Source: Nicotiana tabacum (taxonomy: Eukaryota; Streptophyta; Magnoliopsida; Solanales; Solanaceae). Taken from it: a stretch of 64,000 nucleotides of DNA. Both the position numbers and the translations under genes were made by a program. The notes below the pieces were generated by a model. That model had not been told where the DNA came from and did no database searches. It saw nothing but the letters and a program-made list of their open reading frames with translations. Positions 1 to 10,254 of this stretch are shown here, one piece after another. How positions within the stretch are numbered: position 1 is the stretch's first letter; every line of letters starts with the position of its first letter. The stretch is from contig NC_134082.1 of NCBI RefSeq assembly GCF_000715075.1, forward strand, positions 194,297,948 to 194,361,947, given 5' to 3'.

Positions 1-1680
1 AGAAGAACATAGAGAGCTTTAGAAGTGGAGGATTTTCTTTTCGGTGTGTCCAACAATGGTTGTGAAGAAGAAGCCATGGCTTAGTACCAAAATGGATAAA
101 GCTTTAGTTTGCTGTTAATCTTGTCATTGCTAGTGTTCTTTTATAGGCTAAAAGCAGCACCAAATGTGAATATCATAATTATTTTTGCCAACAACTTGCA
201 AGAAAATATACATAAAGTAGCTGGAATTCAATAAAGCAGCTTTAAATTGTTTTTATAAGCTGGGGAAGGGATTCAGGATAATCACTACTATAATACTTTG
301 TTTAATTAATATGCTGCACATGTAAGTCTGATATATTGGTATTTTTTTTCACTAGCCCTAGTTTGTGCTTAATATGATTGCATCTATGGATTTTTTTCTC
401 CTATTGAGTACTGGACATCTGTTAATCTATGGACGTGTAGGCTTACATTTTGACTAAGTATTCTTCTATTGCTAAAATTGTTCGAATGTCAAGAACTCGT
501 GGCAGCAATTTATAGCCTCAAATAGCTTTCCCCTTCAAATTATCCATCATAAAACTAATAATCAAATAATCCAACTAGAACATGTGTTAGTAAATTAAAC
601 AAAAACTTCTTACCTATGAGGTATCTGCGGATACAGAAACAAGAGCATATTTCAGCCTTCCTTTTGTATTGCAAAGTGACCCAACTCGAGCTTCACGATG
701 GAAGCAAGGGGGTAGGTGGACTGCTTAGAAAAAATATTTAATAACAAATTGGTACCTTCGAATAAATTCGAATTAAAATGTTCCACGTTCTCGCTAATCA
801 GATTTGATTTGACCGGTACGACTACAAAATAGAAATTAGCGACGGACAAAATTGAATAGAAGAAGAGAAAAACGCAACAGTCGCCGCTAATACAAATTTG
901 TGTCAGATTATAAAAAAATTGTAAATTAGCGACAAAGTTCATAGCTAATTCAATTTTTTTTAGTAATTGAATTACTTTGAACCAATCCATTTTATGCACG
1001 TATGAAACATAACCGGACTGTGTAGTAACTAGTATTAATCAAATGCACTTTTAACGCTGTCAAGTTCAAATTAACATGCCTGTTTACCACCATATTTGTG
1101 ACTATTAAAAAAAATGGTACAAGAATACTAACAGTGAGCAACTACACCTATGAACAAACATGCCCATAAAAGTGACACGATTGGTGAATATTTTCTAATG
1201 AAACATAAAATAGAAAGCGCCTTTAATTTATAGTTTCTTTAAGGATGAGATGTGGCAACCTATAAAATTTTGGTGTCAATTATTAATGTTGAGGATAATT
1301 TCGCATGTTACTTCGATCTGCTAATTATTTTCAGACCAACAAGAGTGAATTCAGAAAAATAAAAATCTTTCAAGTTTGTTTATTCACTGCAATTTGTCAT
1401 ATTAGGACCAAATCTAAAATAAAAATTATTTGATATAAAAAGAGATTAGAAAAACAAAATATCTAGCTCGTCACAGTAGGCTATATCAATGTCTAATGAT
1501 ACAAATGGGTTGCAGGGTCACAGTTAATCCTTATTTATCTATTATCTTTAGTAAAGTAATATCTAGTTATTATTATTATTATTATTCATCTATTAATCCA
1601 GTTTTAATTTTCCAGATTGGTAGGTGCCAATATGCTCATAACTTCCATATACACATAGAGATACTAAATGGATCTCATAG
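1..1680. other. AT-rich intergenic DNA, no gene supported
   Basis: No convincing coding region is seen. A short frame open from the window edge (3-65) ends in a stop and is followed by an AATAAA at about 229, so the 3' end of an upstream gene is possible but cannot be shown. Around 820-965 the words ttagcgacgg, gtcgccgctaat and attagcgac recur, like subterminal repeats of degraded CACTA-type transposons, but no terminus was found. A short (TAT)n run lies at 1567-1587. The 115-codon minus-strand frame at 652-999 has no recognisable motif and lies in this AT-rich DNA. Confidence 0.5.
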
Positions 1681-2583
1681 GTAGGGGTGTACATAGGTCG
1701 GGTTGATTCGAGTTTTGTAATTACCAAATCAAACCAAACCAATTGTGTCGGGTTATTAAATCTAAAGACCAAACCAAACCAATAAAACTCGGGTTTTTCA
1801 ATCTCGGTTTTTCTCGAATTTTCGAGTTATTCGGGTTTTTCGATTTTTTTTCCGGTAAATCTTCGTAGCACAAAACATATAACATGTGCTCCAAATATTT
1901 CTTTAATCCTAGTAAGATAACAACTATACAAGGTATTTTTCAAGAAAATAATACAAAATATGAGATGTGTCATGACATTATCCTAAAATATTCAATAATA
2001 AAGCAATAAAATCACGTAATATAAATATTGCTAATTAAAAAACCATAATAAAAATAGGCATAATCTAAAAGTACTGAGTCATGCTCAAATAAGTAGACTA
2101 ATAAAGGAGTACTAATTACATGACTATACGATAAAGAAAAATAAAAATAGGTTATGCATTTGATCTAAATCATTGCAAAACAATGCATTGTCATTCTAAG
2201 TATTGAATTAAATGTCTTTTGTTAGCCTTAGTATTGTTTTAATTTTGTTTTGGGCTTTTGTTAGCATTATTTGAGTTACCAATATTAATGGCTATAAAAC
2301 TTATTGGAACATTCAAAAGTTCTAAGTCCAATCTTGAAATAATACTTTAAAAGATAAAATTATGAAAAAATTTAAGAAATATTTATAAATTACATCACAA
2401 TAAGTATATTTATATATTAAATATATCTAAAATTTCTATATATATAATGTCGGGTTAGTTTGGTTTCGGTTTGACTTTCTTTAGTTAAAATCAAACCAAA
2501 CCAATTATGGTCGGATTTTTTTCTCGGTTTGACTCAGATTATCGAATTGACGCGGTTTGTTAGTTTCCTTTGTACACCCTACT
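1681..2583. mobile_element. 0.9 kb non-autonomous element with terminal inverted repeats
   Basis: The left end GTAGGGGTGTACA is mirrored at the right end by TGTACACCCTAC. Inside both ends the sequence is rich in caaaccaaacc, tcgggtt and ctcggttt words in opposite orientation, so the terminal similarity runs imperfectly beyond the first 13 bases. The middle is AT-rich and has no reading frame. This is typical of a MITE or deletion derivative of a DNA transposon. The ends resemble a dispersed Solanaceae repeat I remember, but I cannot assign a superfamily because the target duplication is unclear. Confidence 0.6.
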
Positions 2584-3127
2584 CACAGGCCTTTAAAATA
2601 TTGAAAAGTCATTTGAAGCAATAATGGATGCATCTTTAGGTTATTAATTAATACTATAATTTAATCTGAGAGCAATATTGCTGACACGGTAAAGTAGCCG
2701 AATTAGGTGATTAATGAATTTATTAAAGGTCTTAGAAACTTATTAATTTGTAATAGTAGTGTGACAAACCATCATTTGCTCACTATGATAAAAGAGCTGG
2801 CCTTTTTTTATCTTTTTTTTTTTTTTTAAATTTGTAAGCAATAGTTTAGTTGTAAAACTAGATTGCACAATAGACTACTTAATATTTACCAATTTTATAA
2901 CTTCCACTTGGATATTGTTATGTATCCTTCAAAATAAACTAACCAGAAACCAAAACCATGGGCATCGTATAAGAAATTATTCCCTGTTTAGAAAAGCATG
3001 TTTTCTTGTCGCCATTACGTACTAATATATTATGCAACATGCAAATTGCAATTACTTTTGACGAAGAAAATCTACGCAGTATAGCTGTCCCCTGCATTAA
3101 TAGCCGGTGTATATTTTTTGCATAATA
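2584..3127. other. AT-rich spacer
   Basis: Nothing recognisable was seen between the two small inverted-repeat elements. It has a poly-T run near 2806-2827 and no supported reading frame. The minus-strand frame at 2939-3193 runs into the next miniature element and is not a gene. Confidence 0.5.
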
Positions 3128-3309
3128 ATTAGAGGCGGAGCCACAGTGTCGGCCACTGATTCGGCCAAACCCAGTAGCTTTGGTTCCAATCATGTATTTA
3201 TCTTAAAATTTTCATTAAATATGTACCATTCATTAATTTAGAACCCACTAACTTAAAATGATTAGAATCTTGAACCCATAAACTTGAAATCCTAGCTCTA
3301 CCTCTAATT
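3128..3309 (-). mobile_element. miniature inverted-repeat element (~180 bp)
   Basis: The left end reads attagaggcggagc and the right end gctctacctctaat, which are imperfect inverted repeats of about 14 bases. The interior (gggtttggccgaa, then gggttcaagattctaatc on the minus strand) resembles a short element I recall as scattered through Solanaceae introns and intergenic DNA. The flanks share aatt, a possible target duplication too short to be certain. It has no coding capacity. Confidence 0.5.
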
Positions 3310-3330
3310 GTGGTTAATGTATTATATACA

Positions 3331-3334
<4 letters not shown>

Positions 3335-3410
<76 letters not shown>
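3335..3410. repeat. compound microsatellite (AT)n-(TAA)n
   Basis: About 26 uninterrupted AT units run directly into about eight TAA units. Such a pure array is expected to vary in length between individuals. Confidence 0.97.
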
Positions 3411-4334
3411 TAATCAATGTATATTATTTTATTTGAATGTTATATTTATATACATACCGTAAAATATGTTAAAAGCCTTTTATTTTTGTGGCGTACACTT
3501 TAGCACGATGAATCAAAATTTTCCAAGTAAAAGCATGATAATTATTTCAACACTAAACTGTATGGGTCAAAATCTGGCCATAGGATGATTGTTCTTAAAA
3601 GGAATGATAAGGGGGCGACCAAGCCTTAACCGTGCCCACGAGGCATGATAGTAAAGAGTACCTCGGCCATTGCCGAGGTCAAATCATCGGAAAGCTTATA
3701 TCGCAGAACGAGCGTGATATTTGGGCGAGCGATGAGGGGCACAGTCATGAGAAAGTACGTCGGTCAAAGACCATTGAATAAAAGAGAAAATTGCTAATAT
3801 ATAATGCGAGCTAATATATATGGGGAGCTAAGTCCTGAAGGGGAATTTTTTCGAGACAACAACCATGAGAGAGTCAAAAAAGAAGAATCTCTCCATCAAA
3901 CAGTTTCCTCTCTTCCCTTTTCTTTGCTCCCATAATTATGACGCAAATTTATTTGGGTACATCGGTCGGTGTAAGTTTATCTCTCATGCTTGATGTATGA
4001 TTATTATAATAATAAATATTGCAAATTCTTATCCTTCTATTTTCTCGCTTTGTGTATTTGAATTTGGGATTAATTATATTTTGGTTAAAGTTTTAATTCT
4101 GTAGAGCTTCTTTAGATTGAGGAAGTATAAGTTTATACTAATTTCACATGTTTTACAATGCAAATCATCAGTTAAAATTTTTTTTTTATCTTTTTTTCAA
4201 ACTTATATTCAATAATTATTACTTTTCAGTGTTTAGGTTAATTAAATTTGATGTCTGATCACGTAAAATACAGGAACAACCCTAGTTTATAAGTTAACTG
4301 CTCACATAAATCTAGACTATGTAATAATTATTTT
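3411..4334. other. spacer with a possible old repeat remnant
   Basis: No gene is seen. A less AT-rich patch at about 3600-3960 (gggggcgaccaagcc, cgaggcatgatag, ctaagtcctgaag) looks like a fragment of an old LTR or other repeat, based only on recall of similar Solanaceae sequences. It includes a perfect 7-bp stem with a 4-base loop, CCTCGGC-catt-GCCGAGG, at 3661-3678. The remaining sequence is AT-rich. Confidence 0.35.
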
Positions 4335-5404
4335 AAATATTTAGGCAAAATACATAAGTAGCCACCTGAACTATACACCAAATCCATGTTACACACTTTC
4401 TGAAGACGAATATCAATTTACACATGCAACCTTTCAAAATTATATCTACTACACACTACTTTTGCCAGATGGCACGCATGTGTTTAACAAAAGACACTGA
4501 GCGCGTAAAACCTATGCATTATCTGTCCAAATCCTTATATACGCACACGTGTCCAAATCTTATTTGTTTTCCTTATTTTTCTTAAATTATTAGTTAAAAG
4601 AAAAGATAAAGATGTCCAGGTCTTCTTCCCCATTTGGAGCCCCCTACCGTCTTGGGCATCCGGCGACAACCACAACACCATTTTCTCTCCCACGCCTCCC
4701 ATCTCCTCTTCCCTTTCATCTCCTTTAAGTAGATCTCGATCATAACTCATAATGCCGGCGGAGACCTCAAGCAACGCCGAGACCTCTATTGCCAGGTTGT
4801 TACTTTCACTGTCAGTTCATGGCCGACGAGGTCAGATTTTCTTCGACGGGGTAAAGCTCTCAGATCTTTCTGACAAATTGGTGGTTCTTCGTTCAAATCT
4901 GGTCTCGTTTTGTTAAAATTGCAAATGATGACGACCTCTATTTTCCGGCCACTGTTACAGTTGCAATACCCATCGGTAAAAATGGTATTTCTATAGCAAA
5001 CAAAACCTAGAAACCAAAAAATGGTAATAAAATTTTAGAGTAAGGAGAAATAGCGGTAAATAAGAACAAAGATGATGAAGAAAGTGGGTCTTCATATAAA
5101 GAGAAGAATTGAAGTATGGTGTGGTGCCTCTGGTTCTTTCTGGAAGAGAAAGAGACTATGAAAGAGAAACTGGTCAACAGAAATTTAAGCATTTTTTATT
5201 TAAAAAAATTATTAATACGTGGCATGATGTTATTGGTGCGTGACACTACACATATTCTGAGAAATTGGTCAAGAAAAAAGTAGTGTGTAGTAGTCACAAT
5301 TTTGAAAGGTTGCGTGTGTAAATTGATATTCGTCCTCAGAAAGTGTGTAACAGGGATTTGGTGTAAAGTTCAGGTGGCCACTTATGTATTTTGCCAAATA
5401 TTTA
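4335..5404. mobile_element. Mutator-type (MULE) element with long TIRs and 9-bp target duplication
   Basis: The element proper is 4344-5395. Its left 120 bases (4344-4463, starting GGCAAAATACATAAGT) return as the reverse complement at 5277-5395 with only a handful of mismatches. It is flanked by a perfect 9-bp direct repeat, aaatattta, at 4335-4343 and 5396-5404. Long inverted termini plus a 9-bp duplication are the hallmarks of Mutator-like elements. No transposase is present. The interior is more GC-rich than the surroundings and looks like leader or gene-derived sequence, so this is a non-autonomous element and possibly a Pack-MULE. The intact termini and duplication suggest it is younger than most repeats here. 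Confidence 0.9.
4752..4916 (+). CDS. small ORF inside the MULE, possible captured gene fragment
   Basis: An ATG-initiated frame of 54 codons starts MPAETSSNAETS and ends in TAA. It lies in the GC-richer interior of the MULE, downstream of a pyrimidine-rich stretch that resembles a 5' untranslated leader. The residues do not match a domain I recognise. It could be the first exon of a gene captured by the element, a de novo short frame, or chance. No neighbouring exon or transposase is visible. Function unknown; its coding status is not established. Confidence 0.2.
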   Translation: MPAETSSNAETSIARLLLSLSVHGRRGQIFFDGVKLSDLSDKLVVLRSNLVSFC

Positions 5405-6235
5405 TAAATATTTAAGTTCCAACCCATTTATTATTGTATACTAACTTGTTATCATCATAAGAACTCATAAATAAACTTCAAATCCTCAAACAAAGTAGGT
5501 GTGATGACCCAAAAGGTCATCACTTGTTTTAAAACGAAACTTCCGTATTTTGAGGCCTTGAAAACCTCATTTAGAGTTACTTCGATTTGCGTGCGCAGTC
5601 CAGGCGCGTAGTCGTAAAGCTTAAATATGAAATTTTGTGAAAAATGATAAGTTTTGACTGTAAAATGAATAAATTTGACTTCGATCAATATTTTGGGTAA
5701 ACGAACCCGGATTCGTGATTTGACTGTCCCGAAGGGTCAGTAGGAAAATATGGGACTTAGACGTATGCCCAGAATTGAATTCCGAGGTCCCGAGCCCGAG
5801 AAATGAATTTTTAAAGGAAATTATTTTCTGAAAATTTTTAAGGAAATTTGAAATGAAGTTTGATTAGAAAGAGATGGTATCGGGCCCGTATTTTGTTTCT
5901 GGCGCCCGGTACAGATCTTATATATGGTTTAAGTTATTTCTGTAAAGTTTGGTTGAAAATGGACGTCGTTTGACGTGATTCGGACCTAAATTGCTAAATT
6001 TGATACTTGATGAAGTTTGAGAAAAAATTCTTGATTTTGAGGTTCGATTCATTGTTATTGAGGTTATTTTGGCGATTTGATTGCACAGATAAGTTCGTAT
6101 GATGTTGTTGAGTTAGTACGTGTGTTTGGTTAGGGGCCCCGAGGGCTCGAGTGTGTTTCGGATGTGTTTCGACAAGTTTTGAACTTAGGAAAAAGTTGCA
6201 GATTCAGAGAGGTTGTAGGTCTCTGAAGTCAGGTC

Positions 6236-6464
6236 TCGCGGTCCGCGGTGGAAATTTCGCGGCCGCGGTAGGGGCTCCGCGACGGCGGTGGGATTTGTGC
6301 GGTCCGCGGTGAGCAAGGCCAAGACTTCGCGGCCGTGCTCGATTTGTTGCGGTCCGCGGTGGAGCTCTGCGGCCGCAGTCCTTTTTATGCGGTCCGCGGT
6401 GGAGCTCCGCGGCCGCAGTCCTTTTTATGCGGTCTGCGGGGAGGGTCTGAGAGGGGTATAAATA
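6236..6464 (+). promoter_or_regulatory. CpG-rich palindromic array and TATA box of the A1 LTR promoter
   Basis: Within 6236-6440 the words GCGGTCCGCGGT and GCGGCCGCGGT alternate about nine times, several spanning a NotI-type GCGGCCGC. Seventeen bases later comes TATAAATA at 6457-6464. The same order is found in both A2 LTRs (arrays about 22,715-22,880 and 31,140-31,310; TATA at 22,891 and 31,317). Position directly upstream of the TATA box suggests U3 promoter elements; that role is inference. Confidence 0.7.
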
Positions 6465-7329
6465 GACGGGATTTCCAGTTATTTTCATTTTTCAAAACCC
6501 CAAAAATATGAGAGGCGATTTTTCAAATAACATTTCTTCTCCAAATCAATTGTAAGTCATTTTAACTAGTTTTCTTCAATCATTAACATCTTTTAACATG
6601 ATTTCAACTTCAAATCAATTATTTTCATGGGGGAAATTGGGTGTTTTGGGTAGGACCTAGGTTTTTCAAAAAATAAAAGGGGATTTGGACCTCGATTTGG
6701 GGTCCTATTTCAAAACAAATTACATATTTGAGCTCGTGGGTGAATGGATAATCGAGTTTAGGTCCGTATTTCGGGTTTGGACCAAGCGGGCCCGGGGTCG
6801 ATTTTTGACTTTTTGGAAAAATCTTTATAAAACCTATTTTCATGCATTAAAATTGATTCATTTAGCATTTATTGATGTAATTAAGTAACCTGTGGCTAGA
6901 TACGAGCGAATTGGCGGTGGAATCAAGGGGTAAAGCTATAATTGAAACTTGAGTTGTGTGCGAGGCATCGAGGTAAGTGTCTGGTCTAACCTTAGCTTGA
7001 GGGATTAGGAGTTGTGTCCTATCTGCTATTTGCTTCTTGTCAAGTACGACGTATAAGCATGGTGACGAGTATCTATACGTTGGTGTCAAACATGACCGTG
7101 AGTCTTATATTGTGATTTTCATGATTTCGTTGTATTATTCATGCCTTGGTGAAGATTGCTAATTATTGTATAAAGTTTGTGGAAAGAATTGTGACCTATG
7201 AACATTGAGGAGCATTGGCTCGAGTTGTGAAATGAATTGTGAAAGTATAAGTGATAATCGAACCTCTAGAGCATTGGCTCGAGTGAATTGTGAAGTAAAA
7301 ATTAAGAAAGAGATGAGATCATTATGTTG

Positions 7330-7480
7330 TCATCCTTGCCGGGCTATTGTTGATTTATTTGTTGTTCCCTTGCCGAGATTTAATTGTTTAATTGTTGTTC
7401 CCTTGTCGGGATTTAATTGTTTAACTGTTGTTCCCTTGCCAGGATCTCTATTACAATTTTGTTTATTCCCTTGCCCCTTT
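7330..7480 (+). repeat. tandem repeat, cccttgccggg units, in A1 LTR
   Basis: Five imperfect copies of about 25-50 bases, each starting with CCTTGCCGGG or a close variant, followed by T-rich spacer. The same block occurs in both A2 LTRs (about 23,780-23,930 and 32,200-32,350) and inverted in the solo LTR near 50,270-50,390. Confidence 0.8.
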
Positions 7481-7497
7481 GCTTGTGATTGTTGTTT

Positions 7498-7802
7498 GGG
7501 TGAGGAAGAGTGTTAAAGCACGAAGGGTGATGCCGTGCCTTGTTTGTTATTGTGAGGAAAGAGTATAAAGCATGAAGGGTGATTCCATGTCGCACGACGT
7601 ACTATTCCGTGCCGAATCTATTGACTATATAGTGAGGAAAGAGAGTAAAAGCACGAAGGGTGATGCCGTGCACACTTTGATTATATGATTATTTTGGTGA
7701 GGACGAGAGTAAAAGCACGAAGGGTGATGCCATGCAAATTTTTATTATATAACTGCTTTGGTGAGGCTAAGAGTAAAAGCACGAAGGGTGATGCCGTGCA
7801 AA
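7498..7802 (+). repeat. tandem hairpin repeat (GCACG...CGTGC units) in A1 LTR
   Basis: Five units of 52-81 bases, each with gtgagga, a run of agtaaaa, and then GCACG, eleven bases, CGTGC. The cores start at 7518, 7570, 7651, 7715 and 7779. The two 5-base arms are reverse complements, so every unit can form a short hairpin. Equivalent arrays are at 23,948-24,450 and 32,370-32,825 in A2, and inverted at 49,695-50,225 in the solo LTR. Confidence 0.85.
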
Positions 7803-8531
7803 TTGTTGATTTCTGCTTCCTTGTTGATATTCCAGTTATGTTGTTTCTTTCCTTACTTGATGCCTTTCTATTCGAAGCTAATATCTCCCCCACAGCATGT
7901 TTCCCCCTCCCACGTTGACTGGTTATTTCTGTATTTCTTTTCTGCTGTATATAGATATATGAGCTGCAAAGGTTTATTTGGTAGTCTGGTCCTAGCCTTG
8001 TCACTACTTCACCGAGGTTAGGCTAGACACTTACCAACACATGGGGTCGGTTGTGCTGATACTACACTCTGCACTGTGTGCAGATCTAGGAGCAGCTCTC
8101 GGACAGTAGTTGGAGTGCTTCCTTCAGTCCACCCAGAGACCCAAGGTAGACCTGCAGGCGTCCGCAGACCCTGGCGTCTCCCTCTATCTCTATTTCATGT
8201 TTCATTTCCTTTTGTTCAGAAACAGTGTATTGTATTTCTTCAGACCTTGTATGTAGTAACTCTTAGACAGTCTGTGACACTGTGAAACCAGGTTTTGGGG
8301 TATTTGAGGTTTTAAAAGTTGTAATAGACGTAGCCTTAATATATATAGTTGTTGACTTCTACTTATTTATTTAAAATTATGCTTTTATCATATTATCGAC
8401 TTGTGTTTGTTAAAAGGAAGCAAAAAAAAGAAAAAAAAGAAAGTGTAGTAATTAGTTAAGGTTTGGCTTGCCTAGATCCCATTAGTAGGCGCCATCACTA
8501 CTCCTGAGGGTGGGAAATTCGGGTCATGACA

Positions 8532-8728
8532 AGTTGGTATCAGAGTTCTAGGTTACATAGGTCTCACAGTTCACAGACAAGCTTAGTAGAGTCTGAGAGA
8601 TCGGTACGGAGACGTCTGTATTTATCCCTCATGGGCTACAGAGTTAGGAAAAACTTCACATTCATTCTTTCCTGTCGTGCGGTTTTGTTTCTCAATGCTA
8701 ATTGAACTTCTACTCTGTTCTTTTGCAG
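8532..8728 (+). promoter_or_regulatory. conserved 5' leader of A1 between primer site and gag
   Basis: This stretch contains ggtctcac, gcttagtagagtctg, gatcggtacgg and the 8-bp palindrome AGACGTCT, followed by gtatttatcc. The same order of words occurs in A2 (25,164-25,359), B (53,562-53,762) and, on the minus strand, element C (40,174 down to about 39,980). It ends in a pyrimidine tract and CAG directly before the gag ATG. In retroelements this interval usually carries dimerisation and packaging signals; that function here is inferred. Confidence 0.6.
8535..8546 (+). other. primer binding site (initiator tRNA-Met type) of A1
   Basis: TGGTATCAGAGT follows the LTR end by three bases. It matches the plant initiator tRNA-Met 3' end complement (TGGTATCAGAGC) except for the last base. 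The same site in A2 and B is perfect. Confidence 0.9.
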
Positions 8729-10225
8729 ATGGCGAGAACACACGCTTTCTCATCCTCCGCTCAGCAGCCCGAGCCCCCAGCAGCAGTTCCCACGAGGGGC
8801 AGAGGGCGAGGCCGAGGCTGTGCTAGAGGCTTAGGTGGGGGCAGATCTCAGCCCCGAGCAACAACCCCAGTGACGGAGCCTCAAGTTGATTTTGATGAGG
8901 AGGTTCCGGCTCTAGCAGTCCCGGTGGGCCCAGCTCAGGTCCCAGAGAGGTTTATTGCTACCCCAGTTCTTCAGGATGCTCTGGTCCGATTAGTGGGCCT
9001 CATGGAGAGTGTCACCCGGGCAGGCTTGCTTCCTGTAGCACCAGCCGTCTCTCAGGCTGGAGGAGGAGCCTAGACTCCTGCTACTCGCACTCTAGAGCAG
9101 GTAGCTCCCTAGTTCAGACTCCGGCGGTTCAGCCAGTTGAAGCAGTACAACCGAGTGTGGTAGCTCAGACCGATGATGGATAGGTTCATCAAGCTCTTCA
9201 CTTCTACTTTTAGCGGTGCATCTACTGAGGATCCCCAGGATTATCTAGACAGCTGCCACGAGGTTCTTAGGAACATGGGTATTGTTGAGACCAATAGGGT
9301 TGATTTTGCTACATTTCACTTGTATGGATCCGCCAAGACTTGGTGGAGGGATTATGGCTTAGCGAGACCAGCCGGATCACCAGCCTTGACTTGGGAGCAG
9401 TTTACAGTGTTGTTTCTGGAGAAGTTTCTCCCCGTTACTCAGAGAGAGGCCTATCGGAGGCAGTTTGAGTGCCTCCAGCAGGGTTCTATAACTGTTACCC
9501 AGTATGAGACCAGGTTCATCGACTTAGCTCGCCATGCTCTCATCATACTCCCCACCGAGAGAGAGAGGGTGAGGAGGTTTATTGGTGGTCTTATTCAGTC
9601 GATTCGTCTTCAGATGGCTAGAAAGGCTGGGAGTGAGATTACTTATCAGGAGGCGGCCAATGTGGCCCGTAGAGTTGAGATGGTTCTGTCACAGGAAGGC
9701 GGTCATGGGTCAGACAAGAGGCCCCGTCATTCAGGCCGATTCAGTGGTACCTCATCCGGTGGTCGAGACTCGTATGGTAGAGGCCATCCTCCTAGGCCCT
9801 TTCAGTCAGCGGTCCAGGTTTCTCACGATACTTCTGGTGGTTGTGGTCCCCAGATGCAGTATTTCGATTAGCAGTCCTACAGTGCACCACCTGCTCCTAT
9901 CAGTGCACCGTCGCTTCAGAGTTTTCGGGGTGGTCATTCAGGTTGTCAGGGTCAGCAGACTCAGCAGCCGAGGGCTTGTTGCACGTGTGGTGATTAAGGT
10001 CACATTGCCAGGTTTTGCCCTCGAGCACCGAGTAGCTCTTAGCATCAGGGTTCTCGTACTATGGTACAGGCACTAGGTGTTCCACAGCCCGCCCAGCTAG
10101 CTAGAGGTGGGGGTAGAGGTGCTAGAGGTGGAGGTAGAGGTACTAGAGGTGGAGCTCAGGCCGCCAGAGGTGGAGGCCAGCCAACTACAGGCCATCCCAG
10201 AGATGTAGTTCAGGGTGGTGGGGCC
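8729..10225 (+). pseudogene. gag: gag of element A1 (inactivated)
   Basis: Gag is the capsid/nucleocapsid polyprotein that packages element RNA. The start ATG directly follows CAG and begins MARTHAFSS. The N-terminal third is Arg/Gly-rich (RGRGRGRG). The retrotransposon gag domain lies around 9173-9700 (SGASTEDPQDYLDSCHEVL, then GSAKTWWRDY). A CCHC knuckle near 9975-10020 (C-x2-C-x4-H-x4-C) has an in-frame stop between its second Cys and His. An RGG-like Gly/Arg tail follows. In-frame stops occur at 9071 and 9869, within the knuckle, and twice in the tail. Two compensating deletions shift the frame between about 9110 and 9175 relative to A2. Confidence 0.9.
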
Positions 10226-10254
10226 CAGCCCTGATATTATGCCCTTCCAGCCAG

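Larger units (their letters stand above)
5500..8531 (+). repeat. 5' LTR of element A1 (3.0 kb)
   Basis: The LTR begins TGTGATGACCC and ends GGGTCATGACA, giving TG...CA termini with the short inverted repeat typical of LTRs. The end is followed by a primer site. The U3 part holds a CpG-rich array and a TATA box at 6457. Downstream lie a block also conserved in A2 (7010-7090, acgacgtataagcatgg) and two tandem arrays. Frames reported inside it, such as 6204-6488 or 7205-7516, are products of the repeats. Confidence 0.92.

Noticed and set aside
3..65. Open frame from the window edge ending in TGA, possible C-terminus of an upstream gene
   Set aside because: Only about 20 codons are visible, with no motif; it cannot be told from chance.
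652..999. 115-codon minus-strand frame
   Set aside because: AT-rich, no recognisable domain, and overlaps a possible degraded transposon end; length is within chance for this composition.
7498..7802. Regularly repeated units resembling a CRISPR array
   Set aside because: Spacing is irregular (52-81 bases), spacers are similar to one another, and the array lies inside a plant LTR.
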